Notes: generated by a model not told the origin, from the letters alone. 64,000 nt of DNA from Pukyongia sp963768085 (GCA_963768085.1 CAVYGO010000003.1:1-64000), one strand, 5' to 3'. Shown: positions 50,729 through 62,505, numbered from the stretch's first letter. Made by a program: numbers and translations.

Positions 50729-51955
50729 ATGCTCAAAGAAATAATTGAAAACTGCCCCAAAGAGGTTGATCTTACCAACGATACACATTCTGAACTGATT
50801 ATTGAGACTACAACATCAATTTTAGATGAAGGATATAGTATTTCAAAAATAGAACAAATAGAAGAACATTTAATTAATGAGAAGGACAGCTCGCACATTT
50901 TTATTCTGCTCTGTCTTAAAATTGCAAAATCGAAAATTCTCGCTTCACGCATCAATACACCCCTTTCCATTTCGGTAGTATTTGCTGTGTATAAAGAACA
51001 CAATCGGATAAAGAAAAGCAGTGAGCATCCTCATGGAGAGGACTTTCTTATAAAGAAAATAAAACAGCTTGAGTGGCTCTTTGAAGAACAACAACATGTG
51101 AATTGGGAATTGATCATCGTAGACGATGGTTGCCCCGAAAATAGCGGGAAAATAGCACAGCACATTATAGATGCTAACCAATTGAACGATAAAGCAAGGG
51201 TGCTTTTCTTATCCGAAGCTATTAAACGGAATGACCCTCCCGTAAGGTCCATCAGTTCCACGAATGAAAGTCAGAAGGGAGGCTCGATCGTCTATGGGAT
51301 GTGGGATGCAGTTCAACAAAAAAAGGGAAAGAATCAGATAGTTGTTTATACCGACGCAGATCTTTCCACCCATTTGGGGCAGCTTATGTTATTGGTTGAT
51401 CCATTATTGAATGAAAATAAATTAGTTGCGATTGGTTCAAGAAGAGAGCCGGATTCGGTTGTTATAAAAAAAGGAACTCGTAACGATCGGGGCAAATTAT
51501 TTATTTATCTGTGGAAAAGACTAATACCCAATTTAGGAGATATCATCGACACTCAATGTGGGTTTAAGGCCTTTCGGGCTGCGATTATTCCTGAAATTAT
51601 TGACGGGCTCATTGAAAAGAAATTTGCATTTGATATAGAATTATTACTCAGGGCAGAACTTCTGAAGCAAGGAGCAATAACTAAAGTAGCTGTTGCATGG
51701 ATAGATAGCGAAGAAGCATCAACAACCACCGATCTGCAACCTTATTTACCCATGTTAAAATCGATAGTGAAGATGTATCGGCAATATTTCCCTGAAGACG
51801 CACTATCTGATGAGTTTGCTCACTTTATAGCGTCACTTACTGAAGATGAATTCAATAGGCTGCTGGAGAATATACCTCGGAATATTACAAAAAGGGAACC
51901 CGACGAATTCACTGTATACGATGAAGTAAGAGTAACCGATTTTACAAGGACCTGA
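50729..51955 (+). CDS. Glycosyltransferase family 2 with N-terminal extension
   Basis: 408 residues. After about 75 helical residues comes a GT-A domain: SISVVFAVYKEHNRI, nucleotide-binding WELIIVDDGCPENSG, DxD in VYTDADLSTHLG, acceptor-side TQCGFKAFRA and FDIELLLRAELL. Cytoplasmic side of the membrane, no transmembrane helix. Similar enzymes add sugars to lipid or polyprenyl carriers (DPM1/GtrB-like domain layout without the helices). A class I amidotransferase gene follows after about 80 bp. Confidence 0.88.
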   Translation: MLKEIIENCPKEVDLTNDTHSELIIETTTSILDEGYSISKIEQIEEHLINEKDSSHIFILLCLKIAKSKILASRINTPLSISVVFAVYKEHNRIKKSSEHPHGEDFLIKKIKQLEWLFEEQQHVNWELIIVDDGCPENSGKIAQHIIDANQLNDKARVLFLSEAIKRNDPPVRSISSTNESQKGGSIVYGMWDAVQQKKGKNQIVVYTDADLSTHLGQLMLLVDPLLNENKLVAIGSRREPDSVVIKKGTRNDRGKLFIYLWKRLIPNLGDIIDTQCGFKAFRAAIIPEIIDGLIEKKFAFDIELLLRAELLKQGAITKVAVAWIDSEEASTTTDLQPYLPMLKSIVKMYRQYFPEDALSDEFAHFIASLTEDEFNRLLENIPRNITKREPDEFTVYDEVRVTDFTRT

Positions 51956-52038
51956 TCCCCGGGGAAACATCTTAGAATGAAATTGCCTAGGAATATCAGT
52001 TGGATGCAAGTAACGTTTAATCCCATTTCCTATATTGC

Positions 52039-52818
52039 ATGAATATTGGAAACCAGAGTGATCGATCTTACATGAAAAATATTCTCATCTTACAGATGCG
52101 CCCCAAAACCGAAGCAGCGGACAGCGAGTTTGAGGCAATATTAAAAGTTGGCAACATAGACAGGGAACAAGTTCATCGCATTCGGGTGGAACAAATCGAG
52201 AAGTTTGATATCGATCTGAATGACTATTGTGCGATTATTGCCGGCGGTAGTCCTTTTGACGTTAGCCTGCAGGATCATAAAAAAAGTGCTGTTCAAAAAC
52301 GTATTGAATCCTTTTTCAATAGTTTATTCGACCAGGTGATCGCCCTGGACTTTCCGTTTCTTGGTATGTGCTCGGGAAATGGGCTGTTAGGAAGATACTG
52401 CGGCACCACAATTTCCACTAAATATTCTGAACCTGTGGGAAGCGTACTAGTTACCGTTACGAAAGAAGGCGAAAAAGATGAATTACTCAGGGGTTTACAA
52501 AAACAGTTCGCTGTCCTTGTCGGACATAAAGAAGCGTGTGATGACTTACCCCAAAATGCGGTTCTTTTAGCATCTTCCGAACTTTGTCCTGTTCAAATGT
52601 TTCGAATTAAGAAAAACATCTATGCAACACAGTTCCATCCGGAGGCTAATGCCGAGGAATTCATACTCCGAATAAATACCTATAAGGATTATGGCTATTT
52701 CCCCCCGGAAGAAGCCGATGATCTGATTTCAGCCCTCCAGGGTACTGAAACACCGGTTGCTGAAGAGATCTTAAGTCGGTTTGTTATTCAGTATAAGAAC
52801 TTCCCATCGACCGTATAA
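52039..52818 (+). CDS. Class I glutamine amidotransferase-like protein (GuaA-type GATase fold)
   Basis: 259 residues (a start at 52072, MKNILILQMRPK, is equally good). Nucleophile elbow FLGMCSGNGLLG with Cys in the GxCxG site, and ATQFHPEA giving the His-x-Glu pair. Stand-alone GATase1 proteins of this kind transfer ammonia or cleave gamma-glutamyl bonds (PuuD/YfeJ-like). Cytoplasmic. Confidence 0.88.
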   Translation: MNIGNQSDRSYMKNILILQMRPKTEAADSEFEAILKVGNIDREQVHRIRVEQIEKFDIDLNDYCAIIAGGSPFDVSLQDHKKSAVQKRIESFFNSLFDQVIALDFPFLGMCSGNGLLGRYCGTTISTKYSEPVGSVLVTVTKEGEKDELLRGLQKQFAVLVGHKEACDDLPQNAVLLASSELCPVQMFRIKKNIYATQFHPEANAEEFILRINTYKDYGYFPPEEADDLISALQGTETPVAEEILSRFVIQYKNFPSTV

Positions 52819-52871
52819 GAAAAAAGCAATAACTTAGTTGAACTCAGAATAAAATTTCAAAACAATTCATT

Positions 52872-53558
52872 ATGAAAAGGATACTAACCGCATTTGTTAT
52901 TACTGCAGCCCTGTTTTCCTGCAACTCAACAGATAAAAAAGAGAACGATTTCGAGGAATCGACCGAAACGGAAACTGTAGTGGTGGACATAATTACGGAG
53001 GAGACCAATGAAAACCTCGTTGCGATTGATTCGGATGAGGCACTCATTGCAACAGCGCTCATGGCGGCCCCGGAGGAAAGCCGCGAGGATTGTACCGTCA
53101 TTGGCTTTAATATGGCCGGTGAATTTGTCACGCTGAAGGAAGGAACCAACGAATTTATCTGCCTGGCCGACGATCCTAAAAAGGACGGCTTCAGCGCAGC
53201 CTGTTATCACAAAAGCCTGGACCCATTTATGGCTAGAGGAAGAGAGTTGAAAAAGCAAGGGAAAAATGGTGGAGAAATATTTGATATCCGGGAGGAAGAA
53301 GTGAAATCCGGTAAACTGTCTATGGGAAAACCAGGATCTACCCTTCACATTTACTATGGAGCACAATCCCTGTACGATCCTGAAACGGCTGTGGTTGCCG
53401 GAGCTCAATACCGCTATGTGGTCTATCTGCCATTTGCAACCTCAGAATCCACAGGTCTGCCGGAAGAACCTATTGCGAAAAATCATCCCTGGATCATGAA
53501 TCCGGGCACCCATAGAGCACATATTATGATCTCTCCGAAGAAAGATGGTGAAGAGTAA
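52872..53558 (+). CDS. Lipoprotein of unknown function
   Basis: 228 residues, lipobox ALFSC (Cys17) then an acidic linker. The mature domain has an ESREDCTVIGFNMAGEFVTL start, paired Cys (EFICLADDP, SAACYHKSL) and a C-terminal THRAHIMISPKK. No known domain. The stop codon overlaps the next gene's ATG (TAATG), so translation is coupled to the two-component-type propeller protein downstream. Confidence 0.75.
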   Translation: MKRILTAFVITAALFSCNSTDKKENDFEESTETETVVVDIITEETNENLVAIDSDEALIATALMAAPEESREDCTVIGFNMAGEFVTLKEGTNEFICLADDPKKDGFSAACYHKSLDPFMARGRELKKQGKNGGEIFDIREEEVKSGKLSMGKPGSTLHIYYGAQSLYDPETAVVAGAQYRYVVYLPFATSESTGLPEEPIAKNHPWIMNPGTHRAHIMISPKKDGEE

Positions 53559-54733
53559 TGCATTATTCAAAGAAGGAAATTTTAAATCCATATGAAATGA
53601 TCAACTGCGGCCCCCGTATACGGATCTTCCTTCTACGCTTCTTATTTATATTTATTGTTTCCTGTAACGGGCAGGACAAGAAAAATATTCCGGAAAAGAC
53701 CGTCGTTGTAACGGAAACAAATACCAGGGAAACGACCTCAACGGGAATAGGGACTTCCAATGTGGATTACGATAACCCTTTTAGTCCACCAACAATATAT
53801 GACCCACTCTTCTATATCGACGGACAGCTATGTCAGCACCTGCGCAAGATCTTTCAGGATAAAAAGAGAAATCTTTGGTTAGGTACTAATGTGTATGGAC
53901 TCATGCGTTTTAACGGTGATACGCTGGAATATTTTTCTGAAAAAGATGGCATCGGCAACGGCAGGATAACCGGCATCGTAGAAGATAAAGAAGGAATTCT
54001 ATGGTTTGGTACGGCCAGTGGACTTAGCAAGTTTGATGGAAAGACATTCACAAATTTCGCTGAGGAAGATGGCCTGGTACATAGTGAAATTTGGAGTTTG
54101 ACATTAGATAGCAAAGGAATATTCTGGATAGGAACCACGGAAGGCGCATATCGATTTGATGGTGAAAAGTTCACCTCCTTTTCTATTCCGAAGGCAAAAG
54201 TGAAAGACGCTGTCACAGTATATTCATTCAACAGAGTTAGCAGTATCTTAGAAGATAAAAATGGAACCCTGTGGTTTGGAACCGACGGTTACGGGATCTG
54301 CAAATACGATGGGGAAACTTTCACCCATATCACAAAAGATGATGGTCTCCCCGGTAATAATATTTCGGATTTGATGGAAGATAATAACGGAAACATCTGG
54401 ATAGGAACTATGTTCGGAGGCGTAAGCAAATACGACGGTATGTCTTTTACCAATTTCACCCAGGATGGAATTATAACAGGTGTTGAAGTAGGCGGCTTTT
54501 TTGAAGATTCCTCCGGAAATATATGGTTCGCCGCTGAAAACCATGGAGTCTATCGATACGATGGAAAGTCATTTACCAATTTCAACATGAAAGATGGCCT
54601 TAACACCAATGGGGTACTAAGCATCTTTGAAGATAAAGAAAAACGGTTTTGGTTTGGCGGCTGGGGCGGACTATTCCGTTTCTATGGTACATCCTTTTTC
54701 AGTGTTACAAGGGATGGACCATGGGAGAAATAA
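53558..54733 (+). CDS. Reg_prop (two-component-regulator-type) beta-propeller lipoprotein
   Basis: 391 residues (start 53558 couples to the upstream stop; ATG 53597 gives a cleaner lipoprotein signal with FIVSC). At least seven repeats of LWFGT..G..KFDGKTFTNF..DGL type from residue 95 on, each about 43 residues. These units normally form the periplasmic sensor of hybrid two-component systems. Here the kinase part is absent, so the propeller stands alone on the envelope. Partner: the co-translated lipoprotein. Confidence 0.88.
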   Translation: MHYSKKEILNPYEMINCGPRIRIFLLRFLFIFIVSCNGQDKKNIPEKTVVVTETNTRETTSTGIGTSNVDYDNPFSPPTIYDPLFYIDGQLCQHLRKIFQDKKRNLWLGTNVYGLMRFNGDTLEYFSEKDGIGNGRITGIVEDKEGILWFGTASGLSKFDGKTFTNFAEEDGLVHSEIWSLTLDSKGIFWIGTTEGAYRFDGEKFTSFSIPKAKVKDAVTVYSFNRVSSILEDKNGTLWFGTDGYGICKYDGETFTHITKDDGLPGNNISDLMEDNNGNIWIGTMFGGVSKYDGMSFTNFTQDGIITGVEVGGFFEDSSGNIWFAAENHGVYRYDGKSFTNFNMKDGLNTNGVLSIFEDKEKRFWFGGWGGLFRFYGTSFFSVTRDGPWEK

Positions 54734-54768
54734 AAAATAAATCAGATATTCATACAAAATAGCAGCTT

Positions 54769-55824
54769 ATGTATACAAGAAAAGTGTATAAGACCTTCGA
54801 AATGATTATGTGGACACGTTATGAAACCCTGCTGTTCATATTAATTATTAGTATTTGGGTATCCCTCTATTATTTCCTGGGACTGGACTGGCTTAGAATT
54901 CCATGGACTCCCCTGGCATTGATCGGTACTGCGGTGGCATTTGTTATCGGATTTCAAAACAATGCGGTCTATGGCCGTATTTGGGAAGCGAGAAAGATAT
55001 GGGGTGGCATCGTGAATACCTCCCGCACCTTCGGTGTGTTTGTCCAGGATATGCTCACTAATGAGTATGCCGGGGAAGAAATATCCCAGGAGAACATTAA
55101 AAAGGAAGTCAGGGCACTTACCTACCGGCATATCGCCTGGATGACGGCCTTACGACATGCTATGCGGCAACAAAAACAATGGGAGACCACCAGTACGCAT
55201 AAGACTAACAGAGAGTGGGGTATCCGCCCTCCCGAAAAAATATCTTCACTGGAAGAAGATCTTCAACCCTATCTCTCGGAAAGTGACCTGGCTTATGTTT
55301 TCAGTAAAAATAATCGGCAGACCGCGATGCTCTACCTGCAGTCTCATCATTTGAGAGATTTAAAAGAGCAGGGAATGATCTGGGAGTTTTCATTTCTGGA
55401 ACTCGAAGGGATCATTAAAGAGCTCTTTACCCTCCAGGGACAAACAGAACGGATCAAGAATTTTCCGTATCCGAGACAATACGCTACCCTGAACCATTAT
55501 TTCATGTGGCTGTTGTTACTCCTGCTACCCATAGCAATGATTCCCCAATTCAATGATATTGGGAAGGATATTGCTGAAAATCATCCTGTTTTGGGCAGCC
55601 TGTTCCTCTGGTTCACCATTCCGATCTATACCGCAGTAGCCTGGATGTTCCACACCATGGAGCGAATTGGCAGGACCGGGGAAAATCCATTCGAAGGAAC
55701 CTCGAATGACGTGCCTATTTCAACCATTTCACGAGGTATTGAAATTGACCTGAGACAAAACCTGGGTGAGAACGATGATGAAATTCCGTCTCAATTCCCG
55801 TCCGATTATGGGGTGCAATTCTAA
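54769..55824 (+). CDS. Bestrophin-family channel protein
   Basis: 351 residues, WTRYETLLFILIISIWVSLY start, FRIGNNN-like block changed to AFVIGFQNNAVYGRIWEARKIWGGIVN (the bestrophin hallmark), and helices at about 235-300. Bacterial bestrophins form pentameric cation or anion channels in the inner membrane. Complete and of normal length. Confidence 0.95.
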   Translation: MYTRKVYKTFEMIMWTRYETLLFILIISIWVSLYYFLGLDWLRIPWTPLALIGTAVAFVIGFQNNAVYGRIWEARKIWGGIVNTSRTFGVFVQDMLTNEYAGEEISQENIKKEVRALTYRHIAWMTALRHAMRQQKQWETTSTHKTNREWGIRPPEKISSLEEDLQPYLSESDLAYVFSKNNRQTAMLYLQSHHLRDLKEQGMIWEFSFLELEGIIKELFTLQGQTERIKNFPYPRQYATLNHYFMWLLLLLLPIAMIPQFNDIGKDIAENHPVLGSLFLWFTIPIYTAVAWMFHTMERIGRTGENPFEGTSNDVPISTISRGIEIDLRQNLGENDDEIPSQFPSDYGVQF

Positions 55825-55850
55825 TAGTAATCGTGATTAGATCTTGCATC

Positions 55851-56621
55851 TTAACTCTTGATAAGGTCCAGGTCGCTGATCTGTTTTTTATATGCTGAAG
55901 GAAGTAAGATGTTTTTAACTAGCGGGTCCAGCTTTATCAACCTGCTGAATTTATATAGCGGAACCGCAGGAGCGAGCATAGCAAAATTACTGAAATGCAT
56001 CAGTTCTTTTACCCGCTTTGGAACTACTAGTTTCTGAGCTTCTATCAGCAACTTATATCGTACCATGCCCAGATGTTTTTTATACTGTTTGAAAAGATCA
56101 TCCGTGTATTCACTTCTGTACAGGTCCTGCATTAAATGGGCATCCCGTACCGGCAGCCAGGCTGCATAATTTGTTGGTAATTCTTTCAAACCCATTCGGT
56201 CACCCACCCGGTAAAATACGTTGTAGGTTTCTTCTTTTTCAGCATCGGTGAGTTTTCGCTCGAGCAGCTCAAAGGCTGCTATGGAATAATAGATCAGCAT
56301 AAACAGCACATCGCGATAGGCCCAGTCCGGGATGGTGGAACCACGTTTTTGTTCCACGCTCTTATGTATTCTGTCCATGGTATCAATGGCTGCATTGGCT
56401 TGATCCATAGGTGCAAAAACGATCAGTTTCGCATAACGCACCGTAGAGAACAGCCTTCCCAGGGGATCCGAAGGTAACTTCCCGGTGAAGTACAACCAAT
56501 CCACCGCTTTATTGAGTGCAAATTCGGCCGCTGCGCCAGCGAAAATAAAGAGTATGGTATCACTTTTACCCCAGATCTCTTTAACAATCGAATTATTTTC
56601 AACAAAGAGTTTCATGACCAC
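55851..56621 (-). CDS. DUF2236/oxygenase MpaB family protein
   Basis: 256 residues: SIVKEIWGKSDTILFIFAGA, ALNKAVDWLYFTGKLPSDPL, RLFSTVRYAKLIVFAP and the C-terminal KELMHFSNFAMLAP. This helical family includes the ER-bound oxygenase MpaB and latex-clearing proteins and binds haem b or iron. Cytoplasmic/peripheral. The gene is convergent with bestrophin (27 bp gap). Reaction unknown. Confidence 0.9.
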   Translation of the reverse strand: MVMKLFVENNSIVKEIWGKSDTILFIFAGAAAEFALNKAVDWLYFTGKLPSDPLGRLFSTVRYAKLIVFAPMDQANAAIDTMDRIHKSVEQKRGSTIPDWAYRDVLFMLIYYSIAAFELLERKLTDAEKEETYNVFYRVGDRMGLKELPTNYAAWLPVRDAHLMQDLYRSEYTDDLFKQYKKHLGMVRYKLLIEAQKLVVPKRVKELMHFSNFAMLAPAVPLYKFSRLIKLDPLVKNILLPSAYKKQISDLDLIKS

Positions 56622-56802
56622 TATTTACCTCTAATTTACGAAGAATTAAGGTGATTCATTGAAGATCATATAAACACTAATATTCACCCATCAACAGGAA
56701 TATTCCTCCTAATTTCTTACTATCTTTAAGTATTGATCGAATGTATAGATCATATCTCAGTCCGTGTTGGCTGTAAACATATAAACCTCAAAACATTAAG
56801 TT

Positions 56803-57039
56803 ATGTCAGATAAATCAGAGTTTGTAGATATTTACTCGGGTTCCGAGGTAAGAGTGATCCTTTTAAAGGGTTTGCTAGAGAATAACGAAATTGATTTTGT
56901 GCTTCAGAATGATTATCAATCAGGAATTACCGCTGGATTTGGGGGTGGAACCATAAATACGGTTCGATTAAAAGTGCATGAATCGGATCTCGAAAAGGCC
57001 AGGCCCATTGTAGAAGAGTTCATTAAGAATCAGCAATAA
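56803..57039 (+). CDS. DUF2007 (putative signal-transducing) protein
   Basis: 78 residues: FVDIYSGSEVRVILLKGLLE, then GINTVRLKV-like strand, ESDLEKARPIVEEF. Matches the DUF2007 ferredoxin-like domain. Heads a small operon with the DUF1801 and DinB-like genes (15 and 22 bp gaps). Confidence 0.9.
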   Translation: MSDKSEFVDIYSGSEVRVILLKGLLENNEIDFVLQNDYQSGITAGFGGGTINTVRLKVHESDLEKARPIVEEFIKNQQ

Positions 57040-57054
57040 CTAATTCTTGCTCGA

Positions 57055-57474
57055 ATGGAACTACGCACTGATCCGAGGGTAAAGGAAATTATTAATAGTT
57101 ATCCTGAACTGGCGAGGGATAGGTTGAATCATTTAAGGGACCTTATCCTGGATACAGCCTCGGAAATCGACGGAATTGGCGCTCTTGAGGAAACACTTAA
57201 GTGGGGTGAACCCAGTTATCTCACCAAACACAGCAGCACCATCCGAATAGACTGGAAAGAGAAAAGTCCCGGGCAGTATGCCATCTATTTTAAATGCACC
57301 TCCAAACTGCTGCCCACCTTCAAGATAATTCACAAGAACAAATTCAAATACGAAGGTAACCGTGCGATCGTATTTTCATTGAATGACAAAATTCCCGAAA
57401 GTGAATTAAAGCAATGCATCAGAATGGCCCTATCCTATCACAAAGTAAAGCAACTACCACTTTTAGGGGCCTAA
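57055..57474 (+). CDS. DUF1801 family protein
   Basis: 139 residues: RLNHLRDLILDTASEID, ETLKWGEPSYLTKHSSTIRI, YAIYFKCTSKLLPTFK. Typical YdhG-like DUF1801; cytoplasmic, function unknown. Start ATG 57055 is 15 bp after the previous stop. Confidence 0.92.
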   Translation: MELRTDPRVKEIINSYPELARDRLNHLRDLILDTASEIDGIGALEETLKWGEPSYLTKHSSTIRIDWKEKSPGQYAIYFKCTSKLLPTFKIIHKNKFKYEGNRAIVFSLNDKIPESELKQCIRMALSYHKVKQLPLLGA

Positions 57475-57496
57475 TACAAACAACTTATAAATTTAA

Positions 57497-57979
57497 ATGG
57501 AAACTTCACGTCAACTTGCAAATCGTCTTAGAGGTGTCTTTCTGGACGGTACCTGGATAGCGAATACTAATTACAAAGATCAGTTAGCCGATGTAAACTG
57601 GAAATTCGCAACTACCAAGATCGGCTCATTGAATACACTGGCCGCCCTCACCTACCATATCAATTATTACCTGGCCGGAATGCTGCAAGTTTTTAAGGGT
57701 GGATCACTCGACATTAGAGATAAATATAGTTTCGACCTCCCAGAGATCAAATCGGAAGAAGCATGGAAAGCACTCACCAATGAACTGTGGAGCAATGCGG
57801 AAAAGTTTGCGGATCACATTGAAAGTCTCTCCGAAGCACAACTGCATGCTGTTTTCACAGATGAGAAATACGGAAGCTACCGAAGAAACATTGAAGGGGT
57901 GATCGAACACAGTTATTATCACCTCGGACAGGTTTCCCTGATCAAAAAAATGATCGCGGAATCCCAGGTTTCAGGATAA
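57497..57979 (+). CDS. DinB-superfamily protein (DUF1572-like)
   Basis: 160 residues, four-helix bundle: RQLANRLRGVFLDGTWIANT, LAALTYHINYYLAGML and IEGVIEHSYYHLGQVSLIKK. The three His (about 53, 133, 137) fit the DinB metal triad. DinB-like proteins are mostly thiol-dependent transferases or stress-induced; role undefined. Confidence 0.9.
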   Translation: METSRQLANRLRGVFLDGTWIANTNYKDQLADVNWKFATTKIGSLNTLAALTYHINYYLAGMLQVFKGGSLDIRDKYSFDLPEIKSEEAWKALTNELWSNAEKFADHIESLSEAQLHAVFTDEKYGSYRRNIEGVIEHSYYHLGQVSLIKKMIAESQVSG

Positions 57980-58006
57980 AAAGCAGCCCCGGAAGGGGCT
58001 GCTTTA
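57980..58006 (+). terminator. Strong stem-loop between convergent genes
   Basis: AAAGCAGCCCC-GGAA-GGGGCTGCTTT, 11-bp perfect stem with A- and T-flanks, between DinB-like and katG ends. Can act on both strands. Confidence 0.9.
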
Positions 58007-58028
58007 ATAATATCAAACAACATACTTC

Positions 58029-60263
<2,235 letters not shown>

Positions 60264-60288
60264 ATTAATGTTGTTTTTTCGGTATAAT

Positions 60289-60296
60289 CAAAGTTA
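60289..60296 (-). promoter_or_regulatory. Bacteroidota -7 element of katG
   Basis: TAACTTTG on the minus strand fits TAnnTTTG, 26 bases before the katG start. The expected -33 element is not clear. Confidence 0.5.
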
Positions 60297-60410
60297 CGAC
60301 ACAGCAGATTCAAATACTATTTTTGTTCATAGCAAAAACTTATAATATTATACTAAATTTCAACCGGGCAAGATCACGTCAGAAATGGCCGTCCAAAATA
60401 AATTATTTAC

Positions 60411-60762
60411 ATGTCGAAAACCGAATACAGGGTCTATGTGATAGAATTGTCGAAGAGGGTGTTTACTGAAAATTATAGGTTCAGAGAAGCTAACCCTCAG
60501 TTCAACGGTGTACTGGAATGCCTGTACGTTGGGATAACAAGTAAGACTCCTAAGGAGCGCTTTCAGCAACACAAGACCGGTTACCGAAATAGAAAAGGCC
60601 ACAAATTATCATCGAATATCGTGGAGAAATACGGCTTGTATTTACGGCCGAGCCTTTACAACCATATCGATCCGGTTCTCACACGGGGAGAAGCCCTCGA
60701 CACTGGAAAAAGGCCTGGCCTTGGAATTACGAAGAAAACGATATGCGGTGTGGTTTAATTGA
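60411..60762 (+). pseudogene. GIY-YIG-like nuclease domain protein, frameshifted
   Basis: The frame 60411-60758 carries YRVYVIELSKRVF, LYVGITSKTPKERFQQHKTG (the GIY-YIG-like LYVG...R...H core) and NIVEKYGLYL, but its end (ALDTGKRPGLGITKKT) makes no sense. Removing one G of CGGGG near 60685 restores EKPSTLEKGLALELRRKRYA then VWFN and a stop at 60762, the natural end of this family. Either a sequencing error in a G-run or a recent frameshift. Confidence 0.7.
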
Positions 60763-61037
60763 AGGTACAAAGCATTACGCAAGCATACAATTTGACAAAA
60801 TAAAAGCGTAACTTACATTATGCGAGTCGCTTAATGATCGCTACCGCAAGCATATAGATCCAGTTAAGGGAATTTATAACCTTCATTCTTGAAAAAACAT
60901 AAGTCGAGGTTAAGAAAGTTAAACAATAACCTGAATCAAACTAAAAATGCAGACTTTTACCCTGTTTACAACGAGTTTTAATAAGTGTGACTTTATGTAT
61001 TACCAGGGTCATAAAAACATAACAGCTTAAACAAAAA
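60763..61037. other. Intergenic, nothing firm
   Basis: 275 bp without a credible frame; TTTACAACGAGTTTTAATAAG-type AT-rich words near 60,967-60,990 may belong to the promoter of the small secreted peptide. Confidence 0.4.
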
Positions 61038-61142
61038 ATGAAAATGAAAAACGTAATGCTATTAATTATCCTGTTGTCTTTTAACGCGATGACATTCGCA
61101 CAAAAAAACCCGTCGTCAGGCCCCTCGAACTGCCGCCACTAA
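61038..61142 (+). CDS. Small secreted peptide (34 aa)
   Basis: ATG 61038 to TAA 61142. Residues 1-22 are a clean signal peptide (KNVMLLIILLSFNAMTFAQ), leaving only KNPSSGPSNCRH, with one Cys. The stop overlaps the end of the convergent DUF2188 gene by 4 bp. May be a real secreted micro-peptide or the stump of a larger exported protein. Confidence 0.45.
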   Translation: MKMKNVMLLIILLSFNAMTFAQKNPSSGPSNCRH

Positions 61143-61417
61143 TCATAATTAATCCGATCTCTAATCGTACCATCCGCCCGGTGTATGATCACATCGGCTT
61201 TGTATTTTTTCGCCAGGCTTTTGGCTTTACGAATGGCTGTGCTTTGTTTTCTGTGTTTGGAGGTAATGCGCTTATTACCCTCACGGCGTACGGCCCAATC
61301 TCCCTTATATGGCACCACATGCTGGTGCCAGGTTCTATCGGATTGGCTGTGGGAGCTTTTAAAAATAGCCTCGATCAATTCAAGAATTATTTGTTTCCAG
61401 GATTTATTCTTTGCCAT
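61139..61417 (-). CDS. DUF2188 family protein
   Basis: 92 residues; HQHVVPYKGDWAVRREGNKR then RKAKSLAKKYKADVIIHRAD and GTIRDRINYD is complete DUF2188, preceded by a basic helical leader. Small cytoplasmic alpha/beta protein, often in stress and mobile contexts; function unknown. Confidence 0.93.
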   Translation of the reverse strand: MAKNKSWKQIILELIEAIFKSSHSQSDRTWHQHVVPYKGDWAVRREGNKRITSKHRKQSTAIRKAKSLAKKYKADVIIHRADGTIRDRINYD

Positions 61418-62168
61418 AATATACTATTACTACAGTCGAAGATACTGTTTTTAGAAAATTTAAATGGTTTCTTATGAATTGTGATCTGTGCTTGGTGAAA
61501 CGTGAATCGTGAGTGGTTATGATTTATCATTCTATATGTACTTTTTTGCATTACATACTCTCTTCATTTTCTTTGCTCATCCAAAGAAAACGAAGCAAAA
61601 GAAAAGATGCCTTTTAGTAGGTATTTTTGAACCTATCGGTTCAAAACCATTCCTAATTTCCTAAAATCGCTCCAAGGCTTCGCAATTTCTTAACGGAAAT
61701 TACTCATCTATACTGACTAAAAGGAATTACTACGCTACCAATTTATCACAGCCCCCTTTTCTTTGTAACTTTCTTTTAGACCAGACAAATGCGAAGCATT
61801 CATGAACTCCTTAATTTTAAATGTTAAATAGTGAATAAAAGAAAGTTAATAAAACGGGGACAAGATTCACGAACACCTTAATTTCAGCTAAGTGAGTGAG
61901 TAAATAAGAATCAAAAAAGGAGACCTCTTCGGTGTATTTTATATGTACTTTTTTGCATTGCCAAAAAAAAGTACCAAAAAACTCTAGGCCTGCACCGTAA
62001 AATGCTGAATTCTACGGTTGCCTCTCTACGATTTATTAACCTCGACCCACTTCGTGGGCCTTCAAACAACATAAATCGTCGCGTTCGGCAATCTTGAATT
62101 ATACGCATTTTTCGCTGAGGGCCACTGACGCGGTGGTAAAAATGAAAAACTTTTGTTAAGCGGTTCGC

Positions 62169-62382
62169 TGGATTCATTTTCCATTGCTGCGCAACGAAAA
62201 ATGGACCAGAATGGGGAGGGCTGAACAAGGAAGTATGGGTGAAGCATCGCTGGATTCATTTTCCATTGCTGCGCAACGAAAAATGGACCAGAATGGGGAG
62301 GGCTGAACAAGGAAGTATGGGTGAAGCATCGCTGGATTCATTTTCCATTGCTGCGCAACGAAAAATGGACCAGAATGGGGGT
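62169..62382. repeat. 82-bp tandem repeat, about 2.6 copies
   Basis: TGGATTCATTTTCCATTGCT begins units at 62169, 62251 and 62333 (exact period 82). Copies are almost identical. Each holds a hairpin CATTTTCCATTG...CGAAAAATG around TTGCTGCGCAACG. The third copy stops after about 50 bases. Confidence 0.95.
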
Positions 62383-62469
62383 AGCTTACAAAGAAAACCA
62401 AAGCGCGCTGCGCTTTGTGGGTTTTTTGTGCCTCTTTAAAGCTAAACTGAAGTTTGCTTTTCCGAGGCA

Positions 62470-62505
62470 CAAAAAAACCTCTTGATTTCTCAAGAGGTTT
62501 TCTTT
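62470..62505 (-). terminator. Terminator of the tRNA transcript
   Basis: On the minus strand AAAACCTCTTGAGAAATCAAGAGG followed by seven T, directly after the tRNA 3' end. Confidence 0.88.

Larger units (their letters stand above)
61418..62505. repeat. Repeat-rich non-coding region
   Basis: No credible gene. The 20-base word at 61533-61552 recurs at 61940-61959. A CTTTGCTCATCCAAAG-type palindrome lies at about 61566-61590, a family often seen between flavobacterial genes. Short hairpins at about 62043-62058 and 62400-62418, and the 82-bp tandem repeat, are listed separately. Confidence 0.6.

Noticed and set aside
61911..62470. Minus-strand frames over the 82-bp repeats
   Set aside because: They simply translate the tandem repeat; no start context or domain.
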